NCBI GenBank assembly: GCA_017853375.1 | Contig: JAFMJP010000007.1 | Span: forward strand, 1-34,303 | Length of the DNA: 34,303 nt | Direction of reading: 5' to 3' | Source of the DNA: Actinomycetota bacterium | GTDB taxonomy: Bacteria; Actinomycetota; Acidimicrobiia; Acidimicrobiales; Ilumatobacteraceae | Shown here: piece by piece, positions 23,423-30,797 of the stretch | Layout of the letters: each line of letters opens with the position of its first letter | Position numbering within the stretch: the stretch's first letter is position 1 | The notes under the pieces: model-generated | The model's database searches: none | Told to the model about the DNA's origin: nothing | Seen by the model: only the letters and a program-made list of their open reading frames with translations | Translations under genes and position numbers: made by a program

Positions 23423-24862
23423 TCATTCGTCGGGGGAATTATCGTCCACCGTACTGGTCGACTGTTCGTTCGTGTTGGATTCACCACCCAAGTTCACGGA
23501 AGCGCCCGTATCGGCGGTGGGATCGATGTCCACGCCCGCATCCAGCAAGAGGTCCGCAGCGATGGCTTTGCCCTCGGTATCCACGTACGTGACTTGTCGC
23601 ACGAGCCACTCGAGGGCCTTCGACTTGCGAATCTGAGCCTTGAGGTCACCGATGGCATCGTTCTTTTCGTACAGCGATCGAACACGCTTCACCTTTACGT
23701 TTGCGCGCACGGCGATGCGCTCGAGCTCGACATCGACATCGGCATCGTCTGCAAGCATCTGTTCATCGGCTGCGATTGCACGCAATGCAAGATCGACTCG
23801 CACTGCCTTGCGCGACTGATCGCGCAACTGTTCGATGAACTGCTCCTCGGTTTGTCCCGTGATTTGCAGGAACTGTGCGATGGCAATCCCTTGACGCTGG
23901 AAGGTGTCCACCGTGTTGCGCACTCGCGAACGCAAGTCACCATCCACCATGGCTTCAGGCAGGTCGATGTCCACCAACTTTGCAAGTTCGTCGGTGACGC
24001 GGTCGACCACCGAGTTGCGAGCCTGATTGAGACGTGACTCGTTCATGCGTTCGCTGATTGCGGCACGCCACTGCCCCACCGTGTCGAATTCCCCGAACGT
24101 ATCCGCAACCCACTGGTCGGTTGCTTCCGGAAGTTGCATCTCCTGCACCTTCACCACTTTGAGGGAGAAGTCGGCTTCGTCTTCATTGCCGTTGGGAACT
24201 GCGGTGAACTTCTTTTCGTCACCGGCGTTCAAGCCGATGAGCTCGTCGTCGAATCCCTTGGCCACCCAGCCACGACCCACTTCGTACAACCAAGCTTCGA
24301 CGTTGAGCCCGGGAACGGGTTCGCCATTGCGCGAAGCGGACAGATCGAGTGTGACCTGGTCGCCGGTTGCAATCGGGCGTGTGGAGTCCACGAGCGTGCC
24401 ATGACGCTTGCGTTCGTTGTCGACGACTTCGTCGATCTCCTTGTCGCTGGAGGTGATGCTCGGAAGCTCCACGCGCAAACCTGCGTAACCGGCCACCGAC
24501 ACCGTCGGCCGAACTTCGATCTCACAGTGGAAGGAAATCGGGCCGCTGGCGTCGTCGGCGCCGTGAACGTGATCGACTTTTGGTGTGGCAATGATGTCGA
24601 TGTCGTGCTGCTTGACCACTTCGGCCAAGTACTTCGGTACGGCGTCTTCGATGGCCTGCGCCCGTGCAGCGCGCTTGCCATCTTCACCGAGGTGGGCTTC
24701 GATGATTCGTCGAGGAGCCTTGCCCGGACGGAACCCAGGGATTCGGACCTGGCGAGCGAGTTTGCGATAGGCGACTTCGATGTCTTGGTCGAAGGCTGCT
24801 TCGTCAACCGAGACGTTGACCTTGACTTTGTTGCCTTCGAGCTGTTCCACGGTGCTTTGCAT
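23423..24862 (-). CDS. tig: Trigger factor
   Basis: 479 aa ribosome-associated chaperone and prolyl isomerase. The ribosome-docking signature [10 protein letters not shown] is in the N-domain (about 43-52). An FKBP-like PPIase region follows (about 165-250, [17 protein letters not shown] to KKFTAVP), then the helical C-domain that forms the cradle. The last 60 residues are acidic and Asn/Ser-rich, probably disordered, as in other actinobacterial trigger factors. First gene of tig-clpP-clpX. No ribosome site; TAGCCT lies 9 nt upstream of the ATG. Confidence 0.97.
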   Translation of the reverse strand: MQSTVEQLEGNKVKVNVSVDEAAFDQDIEVAYRKLARQVRIPGFRPGKAPRRIIEAHLGEDGKRAARAQAIEDAVPKYLAEVVKQHDIDIIATPKVDHVHGADDASGPISFHCEIEVRPTVSVAGYAGLRVELPSITSSDKEIDEVVDNERKRHGTLVDSTRPIATGDQVTLDLSASRNGEPVPGLNVEAWLYEVGRGWVAKGFDDELIGLNAGDEKKFTAVPNGNEDEADFSLKVVKVQEMQLPEATDQWVADTFGEFDTVGQWRAAISERMNESRLNQARNSVVDRVTDELAKLVDIDLPEAMVDGDLRSRVRNTVDTFQRQGIAIAQFLQITGQTEEQFIEQLRDQSRKAVRVDLALRAIAADEQMLADDADVDVELERIAVRANVKVKRVRSLYEKNDAIGDLKAQIRKSKALEWLVRQVTYVDTEGKAIAADLLLDAGVDIDPTADTGASVNLGGESNTNEQSTSTVDDNSPDE

Positions 24863-24871
24863 GAGTGAAGA

Positions 24872-24890
24872 AGGCTACAAGTGCCATACT
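24872..24890. promoter_or_regulatory. Divergent promoter between tig and the SH3-like gene
   Basis: Minus strand: TAGCCT at 24877-24872, 9 nt before the tig ATG. Plus strand: CATACT at 24885-24890, 6 nt before the ATG at 24897. The whole intergenic space is 34 nt, so the two promoters share it back to back. Confidence 0.35.
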
Positions 24891-24896
24891 GAGGTA

Positions 24897-25166
24897 ATGC
24901 CTTTTTGGAAGCCTCACACCCTTGCCAAGCCCCACGAGGGTCAGATTGATTTGCGAATCGGCGACAAAGTGGTCACCACCGTGGATCTTCCCGACGTGCC
25001 GGCCGGTAGCGAAGGTCGAGTGATATTGGCCAATGGTTTTCAATGGCAGCGGTACTGGGTTCGTTTCGCCGACGGCACCGAAGTAAGCGACTTGGACCAT
25101 CGCCATCTGGCGCCGATCGGCCGTACCAAGAAGCGTCTGGCCAAGGCAGCAAAACGCGCGAAGTGA
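24897..25166 (+). CDS. Small SH3-like protein of unknown function
   Basis: 89 aa. The core RIGDKVVTTVDLPDVPAGSEG, then GFQWQRYWVRFADGTEV and LDHRHLAPI looks like a compact beta-barrel (SH3/KOW-like), similar in pattern to the nitrile hydratase beta-subunit barrel. The tail is Lys/Arg-rich (TKKRLAKAAKRAK), suggesting nucleic acid or membrane contact; this is inference. ATG at 24897 has GAGG only 4 nt upstream and a -10-like CATACT 6 nt upstream. A start at 24861 is possible but would overlap tig. Its TGA overlaps the next start as GTGA. Confidence 0.65.
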   Translation: MPFWKPHTLAKPHEGQIDLRIGDKVVTTVDLPDVPAGSEGRVILANGFQWQRYWVRFADGTEVSDLDHRHLAPIGRTKKRLAKAAKRAK

Positions 25167-26323
25167 ATTCGGAAGCGATTCGCCGGCGTTTCCCCGGCGC
25201 GCAGAACGATTGGGCACGCTTTGACGGCCCTGCCGGCACACAGATGGTGGATTCGGCCATTCGCGCCGCAAGTGACTGGTCGTCGAGCGGCAACAATGCC
25301 AATACTCACGGTGCGTTTGCAGCAGCCCATGCCACCGATGCGTTGTTGGAACGTGCACGCGGAGTAGTCGCACAATTGCTGGACGCCGACCCGAACGGTG
25401 TGGTGTTCGGCGCCAACATGACCACGATGACGTTCGCCTTCACACGCGCCGTGGCACGCACGCTCAAACCCGGAGACCGTGTGGTGGGTACGCGTCTGGA
25501 CCACGACGCCAACGTGTCGCCATGGCGGATCGCATGCGAGGAATCGGGGGCCGAACATGTTCTCGCTCCGTTTTCCCCCGCCGACGGGCGTCTCGACATG
25601 GATGCACTCGCAAGTCTGATCACACCGAACACCAAGTGGGTGGCAGTGACCGGTGCATCCAATCTCATCGGGACGATGCCGGAGATCAAGACCGTGGTTT
25701 CACTTGCCCGCCACGTTGGCGCACGGGTGTTCGTCGATGCCGTGCATCTCGTACCCCACATGCCGGTGAGCGTGCGTGACATCGGATGCGATGTGCTCGC
25801 CACCAGCCCCTACAAGTGGTACGGCCCCCACGCTGGCGTGTTGTGCATCGAACCGAATTTGCTCAACGCCCTGCCGGTAGCCAAAGTGCGCCCAGCTGAC
25901 GACGTTGGACCACGACGTTTCGAAACCGGAACACCGAACCTCGAGAACATCGCTGCCACCGAGGCCGCTGCACGTCATCTCCTCGAAGAGAACATGTCGA
26001 GTGTTGCGAAGTACGAACGTGACGTGTTTGCTCCCTTGCTGCACGGACTGCTTGCGATGCCGCGAGTCAAGGTGTGGGGACCACCCACGCTGGAATCCCG
26101 AACTCCCACCGTTGCCTTCACCGTCGACGGCATGGCGCCGGACCGAGTGGCCGAAGCATTGGCAGCCAAGAAGATCGCTGTCTGGGCCGGCAGTTCGTAC
26201 GCAGTGGAATTGGTGTCACATTTGGGGCTCGCCGAATCAGGCGGCGTTGTTCGAGCCGGTGTCGTGCGCTACGTGACCTCCGACGATGTACAACGACTGC
26301 TTCACGCAGTTGCATCCCTGTAG
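25163..26323 (+). CDS. Class-V aminotransferase, cysteine desulfurase-like (VC1184 type)
   Basis: 386 aa PLP enzyme. FDGPAGTQMVDSAI at the start is typical of the TIGR01976 (VC1184) branch of the cysteine desulfurase superfamily. PLP-site features are GANMTTMTFAF, the DxxH pair in FVDAVHLVPH (D192, H195) and the Schiff-base lysine K218 in TSPYKWYGPHAG. No cysteine is seen in the C-terminal loop where true desulfurases carry the catalytic Cys, so the reaction is unknown. GTG at 25163 overlaps the preceding stop by GTGA, implying translational coupling to the SH3-like protein. Confidence 0.88.
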   Translation: MNSEAIRRRFPGAQNDWARFDGPAGTQMVDSAIRAASDWSSSGNNANTHGAFAAAHATDALLERARGVVAQLLDADPNGVVFGANMTTMTFAFTRAVARTLKPGDRVVGTRLDHDANVSPWRIACEESGAEHVLAPFSPADGRLDMDALASLITPNTKWVAVTGASNLIGTMPEIKTVVSLARHVGARVFVDAVHLVPHMPVSVRDIGCDVLATSPYKWYGPHAGVLCIEPNLLNALPVAKVRPADDVGPRRFETGTPNLENIAATEAAARHLLEENMSSVAKYERDVFAPLLHGLLAMPRVKVWGPPTLESRTPTVAFTVDGMAPDRVAEALAAKKIAVWAGSSYAVELVSHLGLAESGGVVRAGVVRYVTSDDVQRLLHAVASL

Positions 26324-26352
26324 TCGGCTCACGTTCCCACCCAAAGCAGCGT

Positions 26353-26358
26353 TAGCCT
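26353..26358 (+). promoter_or_regulatory. -10-like TAGCCT for tRNA-Pro
   Basis: TAGCCT ends 9 nt before the mature tRNA 5' end, so transcription would start about 3 nt upstream of it. No good -35 is visible. Confidence 0.4.
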
Positions 26359-26367
26359 GAAACGGAG

Positions 26368-26442
26368 CGGGATGTAGCACAGCTTGGCTAGTGCGCCTGG
26401 TTTGGGACCAGGAGGTCGCAGGTTCAAATCCTGCCATCCCGA
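26368..26442 (+). tRNA. tRNA-Pro (anticodon TGG)
   Basis: A complete cloverleaf: acceptor CGGGATG (26368-26374) with CATCCCG (26435-26441), D-stem GCAC/GTGC, anticodon stem CCTGG/CCAGG with loop TTTGGGA and anticodon TGG at 26403-26405, and T-stem GCAGG/CCTGC with loop TTCAAAT. The C1-G72 pair fits prokaryotic tRNA-Pro. The discriminator is A, and CCA is not encoded. It reads CCA and probably CCG codons. A protein gene starts 7 nt after the discriminator. Confidence 0.97.
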
Positions 26443-26449
26443 CAACACG

Positions 26450-26860
26450 ATGACTGCCCCACTCAGCAACAAGGAAAAGTACGTGTCGCTGGTGACGTTT
26501 CGCCGCGACGGAACCGCGGTGCCATCACCCGTCTGGTTTGCCGCCATGGGCGACGAGTTCGGAGTAATCACCGAAACCAACGTCGGTAAGGTCAAACGAA
26601 TTCGCAACAACCCGCAGGTCACCGTGCAGGTCTGCGACATGAGTGGAAACGTGTCAGTCGACTCACCCGTGTTGTCGGCAACTGCCCGCCTCGTGACGGG
26701 TGACGACGCGGTGCGAGTTCGCAAGGCCGTGGGCAAGAAGTACGGACCCGTCTATGTCGCGTTCAGCGTGTATTGGACGTTCTCCACCCTGTTCGACAAG
26801 CTTCGCGGCCGAGACAAACACGACCCCGAAACCGCAATCCTCTTTCGCCTCACGGCCTGA
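26450..26860 (+). CDS. PPOX-class F420-dependent enzyme, Rv2061-like
   Basis: 136 aa split-barrel flavin/deazaflavin-binding protein. EKYVSLVTFRRDGTAVPSPV, FGVITETNVGKVKRIRNNPQ and TVQVCDMSGN follow the PPOX family, and the length and pattern fit the Rv2061 group, thought to use F420. A cofactor cannot be proven from the sequence. ATG at 26450 lies only 7 nt after the tRNA-Pro discriminator and has no ribosome site, so the mRNA may be released by tRNA 3' processing. Confidence 0.82.
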   Translation: MTAPLSNKEKYVSLVTFRRDGTAVPSPVWFAAMGDEFGVITETNVGKVKRIRNNPQVTVQVCDMSGNVSVDSPVLSATARLVTGDDAVRVRKAVGKKYGPVYVAFSVYWTFSTLFDKLRGRDKHDPETAILFRLTA

Positions 26861-26877
26861 GGTTCTGGCCTCACGGC
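26855..26877. terminator. Hairpin between convergent genes
   Basis: GCC-TGAGG, a 6-nt loop, CCTCA, a bulged C and GGC form an 8-bp stem spanning the PPOX stop codon. There is no T tract. GCCTCACGGC also occurs twice as a direct repeat (26847-26856 and 26868-26877). A bidirectional terminator is possible but weakly supported. Confidence 0.35.
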
Positions 26878-26902
26878 GCGCGAAACCCCCGTCTAGCAGT
26901 TG

Positions 26903-28162
26903 CTATCGCTCGTAAGTTCGGCCCGATGTCATCGACAACGAATCACACGATCCACTCCCCACTACAGCGACCAACGAAGCTGCAGAGACAAGTTGCACCT
27001 TGACCGACTGTCGCGAATCAGTCCAACAATGGGTCTGTCCAACCTTGATGTCTTCGGGCTTCTTCCAAGTTGCCTGATTACTTCCCACCATCATTTGTCC
27101 TAGTGGTGACGCCACGTTGAGACCGCCGATGCGCACCATCCCATCCGCATCCGTCGTGAGTGCAATCTGTGACATGTACTGACCTGCTGGACCCACGGCT
27201 GCGTCCCCGAAACTCGCGCCTTCGAACTTGAGATCGTTGACTTTGGCATTCGGCAAGAACCACAACCCATTTGCCGTACCGCTCACTCCTTGCGATGGCT
27301 TTCCACACGGCGTGCCTGGAACCACGACGCCACCCGCGCTACCCAGCTTGGCCAACCACTGTGACCTCAATGGTTCGACGTAGTAGTCATAAGGACACTT
27401 CGCATGCAGCTCGCCTCTGCCATTCGGCGAAGATTCAAAACGAGATTGATTGATGAACGAGTTCTTACTGAGCTCGTCTTCAACACGAAAATCAAAAGCC
27501 ACGCTGCGGCCAGCCTCACCTTGAAACCACCCAATTTGATCGCCTGCCAACACCTTCGTTCGCGCCACACTCTGCCCCGCACTTGAAGGTGATGGTGCCG
27601 CAGGAACAGCACGTGCGACGTTGCCGACGACACCTTTGATGTGGAACAACTGCACCTGCACCGAGCAACCTGCATCAAAGTAGAGCGCGTATTCCGCTTG
27701 ATATCCGACTGGTGCGCCCGGAGGCAGATAGTACGACGCCTGATACAGCGTCATGTCCACGGGCGCATAGACCGGCAATCGTTGGCCGTACAGGGAAGTC
27801 GGCGGCATCACATAGCTACGAATGGCGATCGATCCACCGAATGCAGTCTGACCACCGATCGGAGTTACTGCTTGCACATGACTTTGGTCGATGAAGTTTT
27901 TCGTGAACTTCACTGGGCTAGGACACGATGTGTTGGTGGTACCGCCACCAGATTTGCCCGTGCGGCTCGAAGTGTCGCCACTACTCGACGACTTCCTCCA
28001 CACCATTGCCTTGCCAACGCGCGTGCAAACAGTGCCTTGCCTCTTATCGACTTGGCCGACTTTCGTGCATTTTTTGCCGGCATTGGCGTGAGCTGGCGCG
28101 AATGACAACAGTGGTGCAACACTGACACAGAACGCCACCACCATCATGCCTACTCGTCGCAT
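26903..28162 (-). CDS. Secreted protein of unknown function
   Basis: 419 aa. Signal peptide at 1-26 (hydrophobic MMVVAFCVSVAPLLSFAPA, cleavage likely after AHA). A short cysteine motif follows, with C32 (KKCTKVGQ) and C46 (TVCTRVGKAMVWRK), then a Ser/Gly/Thr linker (58-78). The rest is a beta-rich region (VKFTKNFIDQSHVQAVTPIGG, RLPVYAPVDMTLYQASYYLP), which vaguely recalls an M23-like beta-sheet domain but lacks a clear HxH metal motif. The CTxVGK..W motif recurs in exported proteins of Acidimicrobiia, to my knowledge. ATG at 28162 overlaps the preceding gene by 13 nt, with TAAGGT 6 nt upstream. Function unknown. Confidence 0.7.
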   Translation of the reverse strand: MRRVGMMVVAFCVSVAPLLSFAPAHANAGKKCTKVGQVDKRQGTVCTRVGKAMVWRKSSSSGDTSSRTGKSGGGTTNTSCPSPVKFTKNFIDQSHVQAVTPIGGQTAFGGSIAIRSYVMPPTSLYGQRLPVYAPVDMTLYQASYYLPPGAPVGYQAEYALYFDAGCSVQVQLFHIKGVVGNVARAVPAAPSPSSAGQSVARTKVLAGDQIGWFQGEAGRSVAFDFRVEDELSKNSFINQSRFESSPNGRGELHAKCPYDYYVEPLRSQWLAKLGSAGGVVVPGTPCGKPSQGVSGTANGLWFLPNAKVNDLKFEGASFGDAAVGPAGQYMSQIALTTDADGMVRIGGLNVASPLGQMMVGSNQATWKKPEDIKVGQTHCWTDSRQSVKVQLVSAASLVAVVGSGSCDSLSMTSGRTYER

Positions 28163-29256
28163 ACGAGAACCTTATCGCTGCGAGAAGTGATGGAGTCGAG
28201 ATAGTCCGTGTCGGGATCGATACCGATGCCAGGACCGGTGGGCACGTCGAGATGACCGTCGCGAAGTACGAACGGTGCGGTCACGTCGCGCGTGAAGTAC
28301 CGCGATGAAGCCGAAGTGTCACCCGGCAATGTGAAACCCGGCAGAGCAGCAAGCGCCAAGTTGGCTGCGCGACCGATACCTGTCTCCAGCATTCCCCCAC
28401 ACCACACCGCCACACCCCGCTCATAACAAAGGTCGTGGATCTTCTTGGCCTCGAGAAATCCGCCGACCCGACCCGGCTTGATGTTGATGATGCTGCACGC
28501 ACCGATGTCGAGCGCCTCGCGAGCAACATCGGCGGAGAGAATCGATTCATCCAAGCAAATGGGCGTGCGAACCACCTTGGAAAGTTGGGCGTGGGACGCA
28601 ACCTGCTCTTCCGGTAGTGGCTGCTCGATGAGCAACAGATCAAACTCGTCCAACCGCGCCAAGTGCTCGGCGTCACTCAGTTGATAGGCCGAGTTGGCAT
28701 CCACCTGCAACAACAATTCGTCTCCGAACGTCGTTCGCACTGCGCGAACCGGCTCGATGTCGCAGCCGGGCTCGATCTTCAATTTGATTCGCTGGTAGCC
28801 GTCGTCGAGGTAACCCTGCACCACTCGGAGGAGATCATCGATACTCGGCTGGATTCCCACCGAAACACCGGATCGAACGCGAGTTTGTGTCGCGCCAAGA
28901 AACGTCCCGAGACTCACGCCGTCGCGACGCAACTGAAAATCGAGGAGCGCAGTTTCCAGTACGGCTTTGGCCATGTAGTGGCCACGGATTCCACTCACTG
29001 CGCGTGCAAATGACTGGGCGGTGGTGTCTCGATTCATCAGCGGCAACATGAACCGTCGAAGCACCGATTCGCACCCGTCGACGTATTCGCTGGAGTACAT
29101 GGGTTCGCTCATTGCCACGCACTCTCCCCAACCGGTGGTGCCCTCGCCGGACACCTCCACGTAAAGAAGTTCGCGGGAAGTTTCCACACCAAAGCTGGTG
29201 CGAAACGGCGACACCAAATCGATACGGGCGCGACGAAGTCGAATTTCAGAAATCAT
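28150..29256 (-). CDS. N-succinylamino-acid racemase / o-succinylbenzoate synthase
   Basis: 368 aa enolase-superfamily enzyme. The catalytic set is complete: K158-x-K160 (IKLKIEPG), D186 (QVDANSAY), E211 (LIEQPLP), D236 (ICLDES) and K260 (INIKPGRVGG). Spacing and length match the NSAR/OSBS subfamily, which interconverts N-succinyl-D- and L-amino acids and may also make o-succinylbenzoate in menaquinone synthesis. The upstream gene is a COG3375-type GNAT, the partner seen in the N-succinylation pathway for D-amino acids, so NSAR activity is favoured; a menC role cannot be excluded. ATG at 29256 follows the GNAT stop by 16 nt with a GGTGGGG site. Longer starts fall inside the GNAT gene. Confidence 0.85.
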   Translation of the reverse strand: MISEIRLRRARIDLVSPFRTSFGVETSRELLYVEVSGEGTTGWGECVAMSEPMYSSEYVDGCESVLRRFMLPLMNRDTTAQSFARAVSGIRGHYMAKAVLETALLDFQLRRDGVSLGTFLGATQTRVRSGVSVGIQPSIDDLLRVVQGYLDDGYQRIKLKIEPGCDIEPVRAVRTTFGDELLLQVDANSAYQLSDAEHLARLDEFDLLLIEQPLPEEQVASHAQLSKVVRTPICLDESILSADVAREALDIGACSIINIKPGRVGGFLEAKKIHDLCYERGVAVWCGGMLETGIGRAANLALAALPGFTLPGDTSASSRYFTRDVTAPFVLRDGHLDVPTGPGIGIDPDTDYLDSITSRSDKVLVCDE

Positions 29257-29272
29257 TTCGCCCCACCGACCA

Positions 29273-29959
29273 TCACGCCCGAGCCACCGCGTAGCTGCCA
29301 TCGCCCATGAGTCCTGCAACCTTCCATTCGCCGTTGAACGCCTTGCGCAAGTCTGCCCGCTGTCGGATGCGCCATGCGTGTGCCACGTCGCGATCGGCAC
29401 CGCGCAGCGTTTCGATGTCGATAGGGGTGGGAATCGTCCACTCGGCCGCCGTGGACAACGCGCCCGATGGCTGAACACCGCCGCAGCCCGCAACTTGCCA
29501 CCGCACGATGAGTCGGTCGGTGTGCTCGCCACGATTGAGTCCGTCATTGATGGACCCGTAGAAGTCCTCGTGATACTCGGTGATGGTGGCACCGAGTTTG
29601 ACGAGGTTGAAGTACGCGTTGCGGCGCACCAATGGGTCGAACGTCCAGGTGATTGCCTGCAGCCCGTGCTCATGAGCCCAGTTCCACTGGTGCCGTTTCA
29701 GCGCTTCACCTATCCCCTTGGAGTTATGCGAAGACAGCACGCCGGTGACGTGCGAGTGCAAAGTGCCTTCGGCACCGAGGAAGCCCCAGCTCGCGCCAAT
29801 CAGAAGATCGCCGGTCCACGCCAGCGAGGCATAGCCACCTGCGTGCACCGTGGCGATGATGACCTCGTTGGGCACCATGCCGTCGACTCCCCACACCTGG
29901 TCGAACAGCGCGCCGGCACGCTCGCAGTCGTTACGTGTGTGCGCCGTGACGATTCGCAC
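29273..29959 (-). CDS. Predicted GNAT acyltransferase (COG3375-type)
   Basis: 228 aa from GTG at 29959. VRIVTAHTRNDCERAGALFDQVWG opens the fold; ASWGFLGAEGTLHSHVTGVLSSHNSKGIGEALKRHQ carries the acyl-CoA pyrophosphate loop (in place of the usual Q/RxxGxG/A). TFDPLVRRNAYFNLVKLGATITEYHEDFYG is characteristic of COG3375. In characterised clusters the partner of NSAR is a succinyl-CoA-dependent amino-acid N-succinyltransferase; this is inferred here from position. GTG is preferred because TAGCGT lies 7 nt upstream; an ATG at 29992 would add 11 residues. It is the first gene of GNAT-NSAR-secreted protein. Confidence 0.75.
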   Translation of the reverse strand: MRIVTAHTRNDCERAGALFDQVWGVDGMVPNEVIIATVHAGGYASLAWTGDLLIGASWGFLGAEGTLHSHVTGVLSSHNSKGIGEALKRHQWNWAHEHGLQAITWTFDPLVRRNAYFNLVKLGATITEYHEDFYGSINDGLNRGEHTDRLIVRWQVAGCGGVQPSGALSTAAEWTIPTPIDIETLRGADRDVAHAWRIRQRADLRKAFNGEWKVAGLMGDGSYAVARA

Positions 29960-29966
29960 GACCAAA

Positions 29967-29972
29967 ACGCTA
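29967..29972 (-). promoter_or_regulatory. -10-like TAGCGT, leaderless start of the GNAT gene
   Basis: TAGCGT on the minus strand followed by 7 nt and GTG at 29959. It is the same hexamer and spacing as at 606-611. Confidence 0.45.
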
Positions 29973-30036
29973 GTTGCATCGTGCGAGACCATCTGCTGGT
30001 TCGCATCACACCCGTCAACTGCGCAAGTATGTAGCC

Positions 30037-30672
30037 ATGCCAGTTCAAGTCACCGTCGTGGACCATCCAGTCGCCCAAGAGGCGCTCACCAACCTTCGCG
30101 ATCAGAACACGTCCAACCAAATCTTTCGTGCAGAGATGCGCCGTCTCTCGCTCGTCGTGGTTTCCGAGGCCACTCGTCGAATTCCTACGAGTGCCCGAAA
30201 GGTGACCACACCACTTGCCACCACCGACGGCGTGCAGCTCGCCAGTCGCCCGGTGTTGGTTCCCATTTTGCGAGCAGGTCTCGGCATGTTGCCTGCCGCA
30301 ATGGAGTTGCTACCCGATGCCGACATCGCCGTAGTTGGCGTACAACGAGACGAAGAAACACACGAGCCCAGTGAATACGTGGCGAAGCTACCCACGAACC
30401 TGCGGGGCCGTACGTGCGTGGTGCTCGATCCGATGCTCGCCACCGGCGGCTCACTGGCCCATGGTTGCAAGATTCTGGTCGATCGCGGTGCCAGCGACAC
30501 GATCTTCGTCGCATGCGTGCTCGCAGCGCCGGAAGGAATCAAGTTCTTGGAGTCCACGGGAATGAACCTGCACATCATCACCGCGTCGATCGACAGCCAT
30601 CTCAATGAACACGCGTTCATCGTGCCCGGTCTCGGCGATGCCGGTGACCGCCAGTTCGGCCCACCGAACTAG
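30037..30672 (+). CDS. upp: Uracil phosphoribosyltransferase
   Basis: 211 aa. Converts uracil and PRPP to UMP in pyrimidine salvage. The PRPP loop VLDPMLATGGSL (129-140), VLVPILRAGLGML and the C-terminal GLGDAGDRQFG that binds uracil are all present. Full length. ATG at 30037 starts the family sequence; AAGTAT lies 6 nt upstream and no strong ribosome site is seen. It diverges from the GNAT gene and converges with phoX. Confidence 0.97.
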   Translation: MPVQVTVVDHPVAQEALTNLRDQNTSNQIFRAEMRRLSLVVVSEATRRIPTSARKVTTPLATTDGVQLASRPVLVPILRAGLGMLPAAMELLPDADIAVVGVQRDEETHEPSEYVAKLPTNLRGRTCVVLDPMLATGGSLAHGCKILVDRGASDTIFVACVLAAPEGIKFLESTGMNLHIITASIDSHLNEHAFIVPGLGDAGDRQFGPPN

Positions 30673-30720
30673 CGCACAGTCGAGGCGTTGAACAGACACG
30701 CAAACGCTCCCGCCAAGAGA

Positions 30721-30747
30721 CAACGGATGTGAAGGGGTACTCCGTTG
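30721..30747. terminator. Hairpin between upp and phoX
   Basis: CAACGGA and TCCGTTG form a perfect 7-bp stem with a 13-nt loop in the 125-nt gap between convergent genes. A weaker CGATT-GCT-AATCG palindrome follows at 30776-30788. No U tract follows either, so an intrinsic terminator is uncertain. Confidence 0.4.
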
Positions 30748-30797
30748 CCTCCCGGCAGGAAGCGCTGCGTGATAACGATTGCTAATCGAACCCGCTC

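Noticed and set aside
24857-24862. TTGCAT as a -35 box for the SH3-like gene
   Set aside because: The distance to CATACT is 22 nt, too long for a standard sigma-70 promoter.
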